64,000 nt of DNA from Pseudomonadota bacterium (GTDB lineage Bacteria; Pseudomonadota; Gammaproteobacteria; Pseudomonadales; Oceanobacteraceae): positions 186,001-250,000 of the forward strand of contig JAIXHJ010000005.1 in the NCBI GenBank assembly GCA_030145845.1, given 5' to 3'. Of this stretch, positions 51,163 to 60,092 are shown in pieces. Numbering within the stretch: the first letter of the stretch is position 1; each line of letters starts with the position of its first letter. The translations under genes were made by a program, and so were the position numbers. The notes under the pieces are model-generated. The model saw only the letters and a program-made list of their open reading frames with translations, made no database searches and had not been told where the DNA came from.

Positions 51163-52791
51163 ATGACAGACAGTCTGACGCCGGCCGCCCGCCTGAAACA
51201 GCATTTTTCCTACCGGGTTATCAATCAGGTCCGCCAGGTTATCGACCTCTGGCGCCATCTTCCGGCTCAGAACTGGGCAGCCAATGCCATGGCCGACTTT
51301 ACCCTGACCGTGGAAAAACTGGTCCGTTTCGCCCAGCGCTTTGAGGCCGCGCAGCATGAAAAGCTCGGCCGCCAGCTGCTGTCGGTACTGGCGACCATCC
51401 CCGCGGGCCATATTCCGGACAGTACCCAGCTGGCAGGTCTGAACCAGATCATCATCAATCTGAGTAAAACCGCCCTGCGGCACACTGACAGCAAGCCGGC
51501 GGAAGCCCTGATCCCGGAAAAGAAACCTGTCTACATTGCTCTGTCCGATACTGACCACGCCCTGGTAATGGCCGAACAGATGCAGTATTTCGGTCTGCGC
51601 CCGGAACTGCAGCGTACTGCCGAAGATTTCACCCAGGCGCTGAGCCGCCGGCATCCGGCAGCCGTGGTGCTCGATCACGATTTTTCCGGCCCCGGCCAGG
51701 GGATGGAACTGGCACGCCAGCTGCAGCAGAGCCGCGAAACGCCGTTACCGGTTCTGTTTACCTGCCGTCACTGTACGCCGACACTGGAACAGCGCCTGCA
51801 GGCTCTGCGTACCGGCGGCCAGGGCTTCTACGACGAAAGCGACGTCCACTCGCTGATCAGCCACCTGGAGCGGCTGCTCGACCCGATTCCGGCCACCGCC
51901 TTCAAAATACTGATTGTCGATGACTCCCGCGCTCAGGCCACCCACGCCGCCGGTATTCTGAATAAGGCCGGCATGATTACTCAGGCAGCCAACGATCCGC
52001 TGCAGGTCATGGATGTGCTGGCCGGCTTTACCCCGGACCTGATCCTGATGGACATGTATATGCCGGGCTGTAACGGCATGGAGCTGGCCAAGGTCATCCG
52101 CCAGCAACGTCAGTACATCAACCTGCCGATTATTTACCTGTCCGGTGAAGAAGACCGTCAGCGGCAGCTGGCCGCCATGGCAGAAGGCGGCGATGATTTC
52201 CTCACCAAACCCGTTGACCCCGGTCATCTGCTGGCCACGGTCAAAAACCGCGTGCTGCGTGCCCGCCAGCTGCAGAATCTGATTGCCTGTGACAGCCTCA
52301 CCGGCCTGCTCAATCACACCCACCTGCTGGGCGCACTGCAGGATGCCGTGCGCCATGCCGACGGTGCACCGGTCTCCTTCGTTATGATCGATATTGATCA
52401 TTTCAAACAGGTCAATGATGTCTACGGCCATCCGGTCGGCGACGCCGTAATCCGTAACCTGTCCCTGTTTCTGCGTCAGAGCCTGCGCAAATCCGACCCG
52501 ATCGGCCGCTATGGCGGTGAAGAATTCGCGATTGTCCTGCCCGACGCGACTGCCGCCCAGGCGGCGCAGATACTGGAAGACATCCGCGTCAATTTTGCCC
52601 GCCTGATCCACGATGGCGCCGACCTGCGGGTGACCTTTTCCTGTGGTATCGCCGAATGGCATGGCCAGAGTGTCAGTGAACTGGTCACGGAAACCGATCA
52701 GGCGCTGTACATTGCCAAACGCAGCGGCAGAAATCAGATCTGCACCGCTGACCAGCCGGAAATGGCCGCTGAACCCACGGATTTGCCCTGA
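51163..52791 (+). CDS. Response regulator diguanylate cyclase (helical/Hpt-like - pseudo-REC - REC - GGDEF)
   Basis: A 542-residue protein from the ATG at 51163; open frame upstream overlaps lapG antisense and is rejected. Residues ~10-110 are helical and Hpt-like but lack an HxKG motif. A first receiver (~122-240) keeps an Asp in AVVLDHDFSG but lacks the usual acidic start, so may be inactive. The second (~249-365) is canonical: ILIVDDSRAQ, phospho-Asp in LILMDMYMPG, Lys in LTKPVD. GGDEF is intact: RYGGEEFAIVL, with I-site RKSD five residues before it, so product inhibition is likely. Divergent from lapG. Confidence 0.92.
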   Translation: MTDSLTPAARLKQHFSYRVINQVRQVIDLWRHLPAQNWAANAMADFTLTVEKLVRFAQRFEAAQHEKLGRQLLSVLATIPAGHIPDSTQLAGLNQIIINLSKTALRHTDSKPAEALIPEKKPVYIALSDTDHALVMAEQMQYFGLRPELQRTAEDFTQALSRRHPAAVVLDHDFSGPGQGMELARQLQQSRETPLPVLFTCRHCTPTLEQRLQALRTGGQGFYDESDVHSLISHLERLLDPIPATAFKILIVDDSRAQATHAAGILNKAGMITQAANDPLQVMDVLAGFTPDLILMDMYMPGCNGMELAKVIRQQRQYINLPIIYLSGEEDRQRQLAAMAEGGDDFLTKPVDPGHLLATVKNRVLRARQLQNLIACDSLTGLLNHTHLLGALQDAVRHADGAPVSFVMIDIDHFKQVNDVYGHPVGDAVIRNLSLFLRQSLRKSDPIGRYGGEEFAIVLPDATAAQAAQILEDIRVNFARLIHDGADLRVTFSCGIAEWHGQSVSELVTETDQALYIAKRSGRNQICTADQPEMAAEPTDLP

Positions 52792-52875
52792 CGCTGGACG
52801 ATAAGGCGGTTTTTCGGCAAACTCGCGGGCTTTGCGGACATTTCTGTCCATTTCCCGAATCAGGACACACCGGCT

Positions 52876-53325
52876 ATGGCGAGCATTCTGGTATTACAGG
52901 GCCCGAATCTGAATTTACTGGGCACGCGTGAACCTCATATCTACGGCAGCACCACACTGGCCGACATAGAACAGACACTGACCACGGCCGCCGCCGCTCA
53001 GGGGTTAACTCTGGAACAGTTCCAGAGCAACGCCGAACATGAACTGATTAACCGCATTCATGCTGCCCGCAGCGACGGTACCGCTTTCATTCTGATCAAT
53101 CCGGCGGCATTCACCCATACCAGTGTCGCCCTGCGCGATGCCCTGGCCGGGGTGGCCATTCCGTTTATCGAGATTCATATCTCCAATGTGCACGCCCGTG
53201 AAGCTTTCCGTCACCATTCCTATCTGTCGGATGTGGCTGTCGGCGTGATCGCCGGACTCGGTACTCAGGGGTACGCCCTGGCGCTGCAGGCAGCCATCAC
53301 TTATTTACAGCAGGAGAAAGCGTGA
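52876..53325 (+). CDS. aroQ: Type II 3-dehydroquinate dehydratase
   Basis: A 149-residue dodecameric shikimate-pathway enzyme. Catalytic Arg/Tyr region is [15 protein letters not shown], then [52 protein letters not shown]. Tyr in the lid, Asn and His of the anhydroquinate site are present. The stop overlaps the prmA start. In Pseudomonas aroQ is followed by accBC and then prmA; accBC is absent here. Confidence 0.96.
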   Translation: MASILVLQGPNLNLLGTREPHIYGSTTLADIEQTLTTAAAAQGLTLEQFQSNAEHELINRIHAARSDGTAFILINPAAFTHTSVALRDALAGVAIPFIEIHISNVHAREAFRHHSYLSDVAVGVIAGLGTQGYALALQAAITYLQQEKA

Positions 53326-54215
53326 TGTCGTGGATGCAGGTCCGCTTTCATACCGTCCGCAGTCAGGTTGAAGCCGTCGAAAATGCTCTGCTCGGTGCCG
53401 GCGCCTTGTCCGTCACTTTACAGGATGATGCAGACCAGCCGATTCTCGAACCTGAGCTGGGCACTACCCCGATCTGGGATAAAACCGAAGTGATCGGTCT
53501 GTTTGAAGCCAGCCGCAACAGTGATGAACTGCTGGATCAGATCCGCCTCTGCTTCGGCCTGGAAGGCGGCAGCGAACTGCCACCGCACAAGACCGAACTG
53601 GTGGAAGATAAAGACTGGGTCCGTGCCTGGATGGATGACTACCATCCGATGCCCTTCGGTAAACGCCTCTGGGTCTGCCCCAGCTGGCGCGAACCGCCGC
53701 AACCGGATGCCGTGAACCTGCTGCTGGACCCCGGTCTCGCGTTCGGCACCGGTACTCACCCGACTACCGCCCTGTGCCTGAAATACCTCGACCGCGAAGT
53801 CGAAGGCGATGAACTGGTGGTCGATTACGGCTGTGGCAGCGGCATTCTCGGTATTGCTGCCCTGCTGCTCGGTGCCCGCCATATGGTCGGTACCGATATT
53901 GATCCGCAGGCTCTGACGGCAACCCGTGATAATGCCGGCCGCAACCGGATCAGTGAAGAGCGCTATGAAATTTACCTGCCACAGGAAACGCCACCGGTTA
54001 AGGCCGACATTACGGTCGCCAATATTCTTGCCGGCCCGCTGGTGTCACTGGGCGAACATATCGCCTCCCTGACCCGTTCCGGTGGTAAACTGGCGCTGTC
54101 CGGACTGCTGGCCGAACAGGCGGAAGAAGTCTCTGCCGCCTACAGCCAGTGGTTTGATATGAACCCGCCGGAACAAATGGACGACTGGGTTATTCTTACA
54201 GGGATCAGACGCTAA
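53325..54215 (+). CDS. prmA: Ribosomal protein L11 methyltransferase
   Basis: A 296-residue SAM-dependent methyltransferase that trimethylates L11. N-terminal substrate-recognition domain begins [20 protein letters not shown]. The SAM motif I is [20 protein letters not shown] and the catalytic-site motif [12 protein letters not shown] follows. The ATG at 53325 overlaps the aroQ TGA (TGATG); GTG three bases earlier is possible but AGGAG spacing (8 bp) favours ATG. A zinc-ribbon protein gene follows after 9 bp. Confidence 0.96.
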   Translation: MSWMQVRFHTVRSQVEAVENALLGAGALSVTLQDDADQPILEPELGTTPIWDKTEVIGLFEASRNSDELLDQIRLCFGLEGGSELPPHKTELVEDKDWVRAWMDDYHPMPFGKRLWVCPSWREPPQPDAVNLLLDPGLAFGTGTHPTTALCLKYLDREVEGDELVVDYGCGSGILGIAALLLGARHMVGTDIDPQALTATRDNAGRNRISEERYEIYLPQETPPVKADITVANILAGPLVSLGEHIASLTRSGGKLALSGLLAEQAEEVSAAYSQWFDMNPPEQMDDWVILTGIRR

Positions 54216-54224
54216 GGACTCCGC

Positions 54225-55469
54225 ATGGCCGTTCACGTTACCCGCTGCCCCCATTGCCAGACCAGCTTCCGCGTGCGCGATGAACACCTGAGCGTCGCCA
54301 AAGGTATGGTCCGCTGCGGCTCCTGCCTGCAGGTTTTTAAGGCTGCCGAACACTTTGTCGATGAAGACACCCCGGCCGCGGTAACCCCTGTGGCGCCGGC
54401 AGTGCCGGAAGCGGTGGCCAGAACAACCCCCGCCGCAAGCCAACCGGCTGCCGCCGATGACGATGATTTCGGACTGATTCATGACGATATGGATGACGAT
54501 CCGATCCCGGAAAAACTGGCCGACGATCCCTTTGTCGACTTTAACCTGCGGGCGCCGGAGAACCGCCCGCGCCCCAAACCCCGGGTGGATATTGAGCTGG
54601 ATGAATCCATCTTCAGCCTGAAGAACGTCAGCTCCGACAGCATGGACTTCCATGACAACGACAGTGACAAGGGCAAAGCTCCGGATGATGACGAATCCTG
54701 GGCCAATGCCCTGCTCGAAGACGACGACAGCAGCGATGGCGTCAGTACTGACAGTCTGAATCTGCACGGCAATGACGAGTTCAACTTCGACCTGCCGCCG
54801 CCGGAAGATGACGATTTTCAGGGTTTCATCGACGACGACGAGGATGTGCCGGAACCCCGCCAGGGCGATCATTTCACGCTGGGCGGCGACGATGATCTGG
54901 AAACCGAAACGCTGGAAATCAGTATTCCGGCTGACCGTATCGCCGGACTGCAGGAAGAACCACTGCAGCTGGAAAAGCCCCGCCGCCGTCCGGATATTGC
55001 CTGGGGCTGGCTGACCGGTGTGGTGCTGATGCTGGTGATTGCCGCCGCCCAGACACTGTATTTCCGTTTCGACGACTGGGCCAGAACCCCACAATGGCGT
55101 CCCTGGTACGCCATGATCTGCGATATGGCCGGCTGCCAGCTGCCGAAAATTCAGAACGTGAAAGAAATGGCGGCGCAGAATCTGGTGGTCCGCGCTCATC
55201 CGGACCTGCAGCGCGCTCTGGTGGTCGATGCCCTGCTGGTCAACAAAGCTGAATACCTGCAGCCTTTCCCGGATCTGACACTGGTGTTCCGCGACCTGAA
55301 CGACAACGTTGTCGCCAGCCGCCGCTTTACCCCTCAGCAGTACCTGTCAGGTGAGCTGTCCGGACAGAGCGAGATGCCGGTCCGCACACCGGTTCATATT
55401 GCGCTGGAGATTGTCGACCCCGGTCCTGAAGCCGTCAGTTACGCTGTCGCTCTGCAGCCCAATCAGTAA
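54225..55469 (+). CDS. Zinc-ribbon (MJ0042) DUF3426 membrane protein
   Basis: A 414-residue protein. The N-terminal zinc ribbon (CPHCQTSFRVRD ... MVRCGSCLQVF) has four Cys. Residues ~70-245 are a strongly acidic, Asp-rich, probably disordered tether. One TM helix (WLTGVVLMLVIAAAQTLYFR, ~263-282) precedes a periplasmic DUF3426 domain (LVVRAHPDLQRALVVDALLV ... LELVDPGP-type end). This topology (cytoplasmic zinc finger, acidic linker, TM, periplasmic domain) is conserved next to prmA in gammaproteobacteria. Function unknown. It was compared with PA4851 by position only. Confidence 0.9.
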   Translation: MAVHVTRCPHCQTSFRVRDEHLSVAKGMVRCGSCLQVFKAAEHFVDEDTPAAVTPVAPAVPEAVARTTPAASQPAAADDDDFGLIHDDMDDDPIPEKLADDPFVDFNLRAPENRPRPKPRVDIELDESIFSLKNVSSDSMDFHDNDSDKGKAPDDDESWANALLEDDDSSDGVSTDSLNLHGNDEFNFDLPPPEDDDFQGFIDDDEDVPEPRQGDHFTLGGDDDLETETLEISIPADRIAGLQEEPLQLEKPRRRPDIAWGWLTGVVLMLVIAAAQTLYFRFDDWARTPQWRPWYAMICDMAGCQLPKIQNVKEMAAQNLVVRAHPDLQRALVVDALLVNKAEYLQPFPDLTLVFRDLNDNVVASRRFTPQQYLSGELSGQSEMPVRTPVHIALEIVDPGPEAVSYAVALQPNQ

Positions 55470-55514
55470 GCGCTGTCAAGCCTCTGAAGCCAGAAAAACT
55501 GCGATAAAAGCAGG

Positions 55515-55545
55515 CATAACCCCCTTTATTCAGCAGGGGGTTATG
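55515..55545 (+). terminator. Stem-loop upstream of dusB (terminator or attenuator)
   Basis: CATAACCCCC (55515-55524) pairs perfectly with GGGGGTTATG (55536-55545) around an 11-nt loop. It lies 46 bp after the DUF3426 stop and 46 bp before dusB. It lacks a T-run, so it may be a weak terminator or a leader structure controlling dusB-fis. Confidence 0.6.
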
Positions 55546-55590
55546 AGTATTATACCGCCACTTTTTCCAGCACATTTTTTGATCAGCCCT

Positions 55591-56580
55591 ATGCCTTCAA
55601 TTGGCCCGTTCACACTACCTAATCCAGTAGTCCTCGCGCCGATGGCAGGGGTTACTGACCGTCCGTTCCGCCAGCTGTGCCGCCGTCTGGGGGCTGGTCT
55701 GGTGGTCGGGGAAATGGTCTCCGCCAATCCGGATCTGCGTAATACGCGTAAATCGCAGCTGCGCCTGGATCATGCCGGCGAGCCGGAACCGGTGGCGGTA
55801 CAGATTGTCGGCGGCGATCCGCAGACCCTCGCCGCAGGGGCGGCCTTCAATGTCGCCAACGGTGCCCAGCTGATTGATATCAACATGGGTTGTCCGGCGA
55901 AGAAGGTCTGCAACAAAGCTGCCGGCTCAGCGTTACTGAAAGATGAAGGGCTGGTGAAAGAAATATTACAGGCGGTGGTGGCCGCCGTGGATGTCCCGGT
56001 CAGCCTGAAGATCCGCACCGGCTGGGACCCGGAGCACCGCAATGGTCCGCTGATCGCCCGCATTGCTGAAGACGCCGGTATTGTTTCTCTGGCGGTGCAT
56101 GGCCGCACCCGGGCCTGTGGCTACCGCGACACGGTGGAATACGACACCATCCGCCAGATAAAACAGAGCGTTGGCATTCCGGTGTTTGCCAATGGTGATA
56201 TCACCAGCGCGCGCAAAGCCGCGGCGGTGATGGAATATACCGGCGCCGATGGCGTACTGATCGGCCGCGCCGCTCAGGGCCAGCCGTGGATATTCCGCGA
56301 AGTCGCGCACTATCTGGCCACCGGCGAAGAACTGCCGGCACCGGATCTGGACGAGATTGAACAGATCCTGTTGTCGCATCTGGAAGCCCTGTACAGCTTC
56401 TATGGCGACTATCTGGGCCTCCGCATCGCCCGTAAGCATGTGGGCTGGTATCTGCAGCACCAGCAGACCGACAAAGAATTCCGCTCCCGGTTTAACCGCC
56501 TGGAGAGTACGGCCGATCAGCAACAGGCCGTACGTGAGTGGTTTATGGATACACGACGTAAGAAGGAATTGGCAGCATGA
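55591..56580 (+). CDS. dusB: tRNA-dihydrouridine synthase B
   Basis: A 329-residue FMN enzyme that reduces uridine to dihydrouridine in tRNA D-loops. The ATG at 55591 gives the standard start [25 protein letters not shown]; the earlier in-frame ATG at 55309 lies in the DUF3426 gene. Motifs: [19 protein letters not shown] with the active-site Cys, [20 protein letters not shown] and [11 protein letters not shown]. The last 4 nt overlap fis (ATGA), the classical dusB-fis operon. Confidence 0.96.
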   Translation: MPSIGPFTLPNPVVLAPMAGVTDRPFRQLCRRLGAGLVVGEMVSANPDLRNTRKSQLRLDHAGEPEPVAVQIVGGDPQTLAAGAAFNVANGAQLIDINMGCPAKKVCNKAAGSALLKDEGLVKEILQAVVAAVDVPVSLKIRTGWDPEHRNGPLIARIAEDAGIVSLAVHGRTRACGYRDTVEYDTIRQIKQSVGIPVFANGDITSARKAAAVMEYTGADGVLIGRAAQGQPWIFREVAHYLATGEELPAPDLDEIEQILLSHLEALYSFYGDYLGLRIARKHVGWYLQHQQTDKEFRSRFNRLESTADQQQAVREWFMDTRRKKELAA

Positions 56581-56909
56581 ACACCTATGTATTGAACAGC
56601 GAAGATATAGACAGAAGGAAGGTTGACACAGTGACCGATTCAGCAGACCTGCAGCAACACCTGCGCGCCCCATCAGAAGCAACGCAAACCCTGCGAGACA
56701 GCGTCGAAAAAGCCCTGCAGAACTACTTTGACCATCTCGACGGTCAGCCGGTAGTGGATATTTACAATATGGTTCTGTCCGAGGTCGAAGCACCGCTTCT
56801 GGAGACGGTGATGAAGTACACCCGGGACAACCAGACCAAAGCCTCCGTGGTGCTGGGCCTGAACCGTGGCACGCTGCGCAAAAAACTGAAACAGTACGGA
56901 ATGCTGTAA
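56577..56909 (+). CDS. fis: DNA-binding protein Fis
   Basis: A 110-residue nucleoid protein. The C-terminal helix-turn-helix [24 protein letters not shown] is nearly invariant in Fis. Core helices: [20 protein letters not shown] and [18 protein letters not shown] [16 protein letters not shown]. The start overlaps the dusB stop and gives a length close to the ~107 of Pseudomonas Fis; a GTG at 56631 would give a shorter protein. Fis shapes rRNA and recombination control. A hairpin with T5 follows. Confidence 0.95.
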   Translation: MNTYVLNSEDIDRRKVDTVTDSADLQQHLRAPSEATQTLRDSVEKALQNYFDHLDGQPVVDIYNMVLSEVEAPLLETVMKYTRDNQTKASVVLGLNRGTLRKKLKQYGML

Positions 56910-56927
56910 CCCCGGATAACCAATTTC

Positions 56928-56948
56928 AGCGGCTTTATGCCGCTTTTT
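56928..56948 (+). terminator. Rho-independent terminator of dusB-fis
   Basis: AGCGGC-TTTAT-GCCGCT followed by TTTT, 19 bp after the fis stop. Confidence 0.85.
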
Positions 56949-56978
56949 CGTTTTAACAGCCTTAGAAAACCTGACCAT

Positions 56979-58610
56979 ATGAGCAACTTTATCCCCGCCA
57001 ACGAAACTCCCGCCGACATCACTCCGGTACGCCGCGCCCTGATCAGTGTGTCCGACAAAACCGGTATTGTGGAATTCGCCCGCTCGCTGCACGCAGCCGG
57101 CGTTGAAATTCTCTCCACTGGTGGTACTTACAAACTGCTGATCGACAATCAGATTCCGGCCGTCGAAGTATCCGACTACACCGGTTTCCCGGAAATGATG
57201 GATGGCCGCGTCAAAACCCTGCATCCGAAAATCCATGGTGGTGTGCTCGGCCGTCGTGGTCAGGACGACGACGTGATGGCGGAACACGGCATCAACCCGA
57301 TTGATCTGGTGGTGGTTAACCTCTACCCGTTTGCTGCCACCGTTGCCAAGCCCGATTGTCATCTGCCGCTGGCCATTGAAAACATCGACATCGGCGGACC
57401 AACCATGGTGCGCTCTGCCGCGAAAAACCACGCCTATGTCGGCATCGTGGTGAACACCACCGACTACAGCCTGGTGCTGGAAGACCTGAAAGCGCACAAT
57501 GGCCTGCAGTACAAAACCCGTTTCAACCTGGCACTGAAAGCCTTCGAACACACCGCCGCTTACGACGGTATGATCGCTAACTATCTGGGCACCATCGATC
57601 AGTCTGCCGAGACCCTGAGCACTGACAACCGCCTGGCATTCCCGCAGACCTTCAACAGCCAGTTCATCAAAGCGCAGGACATGCGTTACGGTGAAAACCC
57701 GCACCAGAAAGCCGCGTTCTACGTCGAAGCCAACCCGGCGGAAGCCTCCATCGCCACCGCCAAACAACTGCAGGGCAAAGAGCTGTCCTACAACAACGTG
57801 GCCGACACCGACGCCGCACTGGAATGCGTTAAATCCTTCACCAAACCGGCCTGTGTGATCGTCAAGCACGCTAACCCATGCGGTGTGGCTGTGGTACCGG
57901 AAGACGACGGCGGCATCCGTAAAGCCTACGATCTGGCCTTTGAAACCGATACCGAATCCGCTTTCGGCGGCATCATCGCCTTTAACCGTGAGCTGGACGC
58001 AGAAACCGCTCAGGCCATCGTTGACCGCCAGTTTGTCGAAGTGATTATTGCACCAACCGTCACCGCTGAAGCCGCGGCGGTGGTTGAAGCCAAGAAGAAC
58101 GTACGTCTGCTGGAATGTGGCCAGTGGCCGGCTGAACGGGCTGCCGGTTTCGACTACAAGCGCGTCAACGGTGGTCTGCTGGTTCAGGACCGTGACAACG
58201 GCATGATCAGCACTGACGACCTGAAAGTGGTGACCAAACGCGCACCGACAGAAAAAGAACTGCACGACCTGATCTTCGCCTGGAAAGTGGCCAAGTTCGT
58301 GAAATCCAACGCCATTGTATACGCCAGAAACCGTCAGACCGTCGGCGTCGGCGCAGGCCAGATGAGCCGCGTAAACTCTGCACGTATTGCGGCTATTAAA
58401 GCTGAACATGCCGGTCTGCAGGTGGAAGGTGCGGTGATGGCATCCGACGCTTTCTTCCCGTTCCGCGATGGTATCGACAACGCCGCGGCTAATGGTATTA
58501 AAGCCATTATTCAGCCGGGTGGTTCGATCCGCGATGAAGAAGTGATTGCCGCCGCCGATGAGTCCGGAATTGCGATGGTCTTCACAGGAATGCGCCACTT
58601 CCGCCACTAA
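56979..58610 (+). CDS. purH: Bifunctional AICAR formyltransferase/IMP cyclohydrolase
   Basis: A 543-residue two-domain enzyme that carries out the last two steps of IMP synthesis. The N-terminal IMP cyclohydrolase begins [20 protein letters not shown] and includes [19 protein letters not shown]. The C-terminal transformylase contains [15 protein letters not shown], the catalytic Lys-His pair in [19 protein letters not shown] and [10 protein letters not shown]. The start is chosen at 56979 by family length; no strong Shine-Dalgarno. purD follows after a 135-bp gap with a REP hairpin. Confidence 0.96.
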   Translation: MSNFIPANETPADITPVRRALISVSDKTGIVEFARSLHAAGVEILSTGGTYKLLIDNQIPAVEVSDYTGFPEMMDGRVKTLHPKIHGGVLGRRGQDDDVMAEHGINPIDLVVVNLYPFAATVAKPDCHLPLAIENIDIGGPTMVRSAAKNHAYVGIVVNTTDYSLVLEDLKAHNGLQYKTRFNLALKAFEHTAAYDGMIANYLGTIDQSAETLSTDNRLAFPQTFNSQFIKAQDMRYGENPHQKAAFYVEANPAEASIATAKQLQGKELSYNNVADTDAALECVKSFTKPACVIVKHANPCGVAVVPEDDGGIRKAYDLAFETDTESAFGGIIAFNRELDAETAQAIVDRQFVEVIIAPTVTAEAAAVVEAKKNVRLLECGQWPAERAAGFDYKRVNGGLLVQDRDNGMISTDDLKVVTKRAPTEKELHDLIFAWKVAKFVKSNAIVYARNRQTVGVGAGQMSRVNSARIAAIKAEHAGLQVEGAVMASDAFFPFRDGIDNAAANGIKAIIQPGGSIRDEEVIAAADESGIAMVFTGMRHFRH

Positions 58611-58670
58611 GTTGGTTTAAAGCTATTGCGCGAAGGACGCTCCGGGGCGCTATAACTGAAATGCGAATCC

Positions 58671-58729
58671 GTAGGAGCGGGCCATGCCCGCGACCTGATT
58701 GAAATATCGCGGGCATGGCCCGCTCCTAC
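58671..58729. repeat. REP-like hairpin between purH and purD
   Basis: A 23-bp arm at 58671-58693 starting GTAGGAGCGGGCCATG is perfectly repeated in reverse complement at 58707-58729, with a 13-nt loop. The GTAGGAGCGGGC..GCCCGCGA form is the type of REP common in Pseudomonas putida-like genomes. It lies between two co-directional purine genes, where it may stabilise the upstream mRNA. No REP-associated transposase is in the window. Confidence 0.88.
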
Positions 58730-58745
58730 AATAAGGAATGTAAGA

Positions 58746-60038
58746 ATGAAGGTATTAGTTATCGGCAGTGGCGGTCGCGAACACGCTCTGGCCTGGAAAG
58801 CTCTCCAATCTCCGCTGGTTGAGAAAGTATTCGTGGCGCCGGGCAACGCCGGCACCGCCATCGAAGACGGCATCGAGAACGTTGCTATTGATGTAATGGA
58901 TTTCGACGCTCTGCAGACATTTGCTGAAGACAACAGCATCGGCCTGACCATTGTTGGTCCGGAAGCCCCGCTGGTTGGTGGTGTGGTGAATCAGTTTGAA
59001 GCGGCGGGTCTGAAAATTTTCGGGCCTAGCAGAGGTGCCGCACAGCTGGAAGGTTCCAAAGCCTTCACCAAGGATTTCCTCGCCCGTCAGAAAATCCCGA
59101 CCGCTGAATACCAGAACTTCACCGACGTCGAACCCGCCCTGGCTTACCTGAAAGAAAAAGGTGCGCCTATTGTGGTGAAAGCTGATGGTCTGGCGGCCGG
59201 TAAAGGCGTGATCGTCGCCGAAACCCTGAAACAGGCGGAAGACGCGGTAAAAGACATGCTGTCCGGTAATGCGTTCGGTGAAGCCGGCTGCCGCGTGGTA
59301 ATTGAAGAATTCCTCACCGGTGAAGAAGCATCCTTCATCGTCATGGTGGATGGCAAAAACGTACTGCCAATGGCCACCAGCCAGGATCACAAACGCGTCG
59401 GCGACAAAGACACCGGTCCGAATACCGGTGGTATGGGGGCCTACTCCCCGGCACCTGTGGTGACTCAGGAAATCCACGACCGCATTATGCGTGAAGTGAT
59501 TTACCCGACCGTTGAAGGTATGGCCGCCGAAGGCAATGATTACACCGGTTTCCTGTATGCCGGTCTGATGATCGACGACAGTGGCGCGCCGAAAGTGATC
59601 GAATACAACTGCCGCTTCGGTGATCCGGAAACCCAGCCAATCATGCTGCGTATGCAATCCGATCTGGTGGCGCACTGCCTGGCCGCGCTGGAAGGTAAGC
59701 TGGACAGCGAAACGACCCAATGGGACCCTCGTGCATCACTGGGTGTGGTACTGGCGGCAGCCGGCTATCCCGGTGATTACCCGAAAGGTGATGTGATTTC
59801 GCTGCCGGCCGATGACGGTGCTGACCGCAAAACTTTCCACGCCGGAACCCAACTGAACGAAGACGGCGAAGTCGTTACTGCCGGCGGCCGGGTACTGTGC
59901 GCCACCGCGCTTGGCAACAATGTCAGCGAAGCACAACAGGCCGCGTACGAACTGACACGTCTGATCAGCTGGAAAGGCATGTTCTGCCGCAGCGATATCG
60001 GTTATCGTGCTATTGAGCGGGAAAAAACTCAGAAATAA
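58746..60038 (+). CDS. purD: Phosphoribosylamine-glycine ligase
   Basis: A 430-residue ATP-grasp enzyme that makes GAR in purine synthesis. Motifs: VLVIGSGGREHALAW, VGPEAPLVGGVV, PIVVKADGLAAGKGVIVA (ATP-binding Lys), VIEEFLTGEEASFIVMVDG and EYNCRFGDPETQ with the metal ligands. Standard length. ATG at 58746 follows AAGGAATGTAAGA. purH-purD pairing is universal in relatives. The RetS-like gene follows after 54 bp. Confidence 0.97.
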   Translation: MKVLVIGSGGREHALAWKALQSPLVEKVFVAPGNAGTAIEDGIENVAIDVMDFDALQTFAEDNSIGLTIVGPEAPLVGGVVNQFEAAGLKIFGPSRGAAQLEGSKAFTKDFLARQKIPTAEYQNFTDVEPALAYLKEKGAPIVVKADGLAAGKGVIVAETLKQAEDAVKDMLSGNAFGEAGCRVVIEEFLTGEEASFIVMVDGKNVLPMATSQDHKRVGDKDTGPNTGGMGAYSPAPVVTQEIHDRIMREVIYPTVEGMAAEGNDYTGFLYAGLMIDDSGAPKVIEYNCRFGDPETQPIMLRMQSDLVAHCLAALEGKLDSETTQWDPRASLGVVLAAAGYPGDYPKGDVISLPADDGADRKTFHAGTQLNEDGEVVTAGGRVLCATALGNNVSEAQQAAYELTRLISWKGMFCRSDIGYRAIEREKTQK

Positions 60039-60092
60039 GCATCACTCAGACGGAACACGGACGGAGCAGACGATGAAACGGGGTAATCAGGG

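Noticed and set aside
51745..52851. 368-codon open frame on the minus strand opposite the diguanylate cyclase
   Set aside because: It mirrors the cyclase gene; the sense frame has intact REC and GGDEF motifs.
54045..55199. 384-codon open frame on the minus strand
   Set aside because: It is antisense to prmA and the DUF3426 gene; no ribosome-binding site and no family pattern.
56673..58607. 644-codon open frame on the minus strand opposite purH and fis
   Set aside because: It is fully antisense to clear fis and purH genes, and its composition is what reverse-strand reading of GC-rich third positions produces. No domain recognised.
58755..59720. 321-codon open frame on the minus strand opposite purD
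   Set aside because: It is antisense to a complete, conserved purD.
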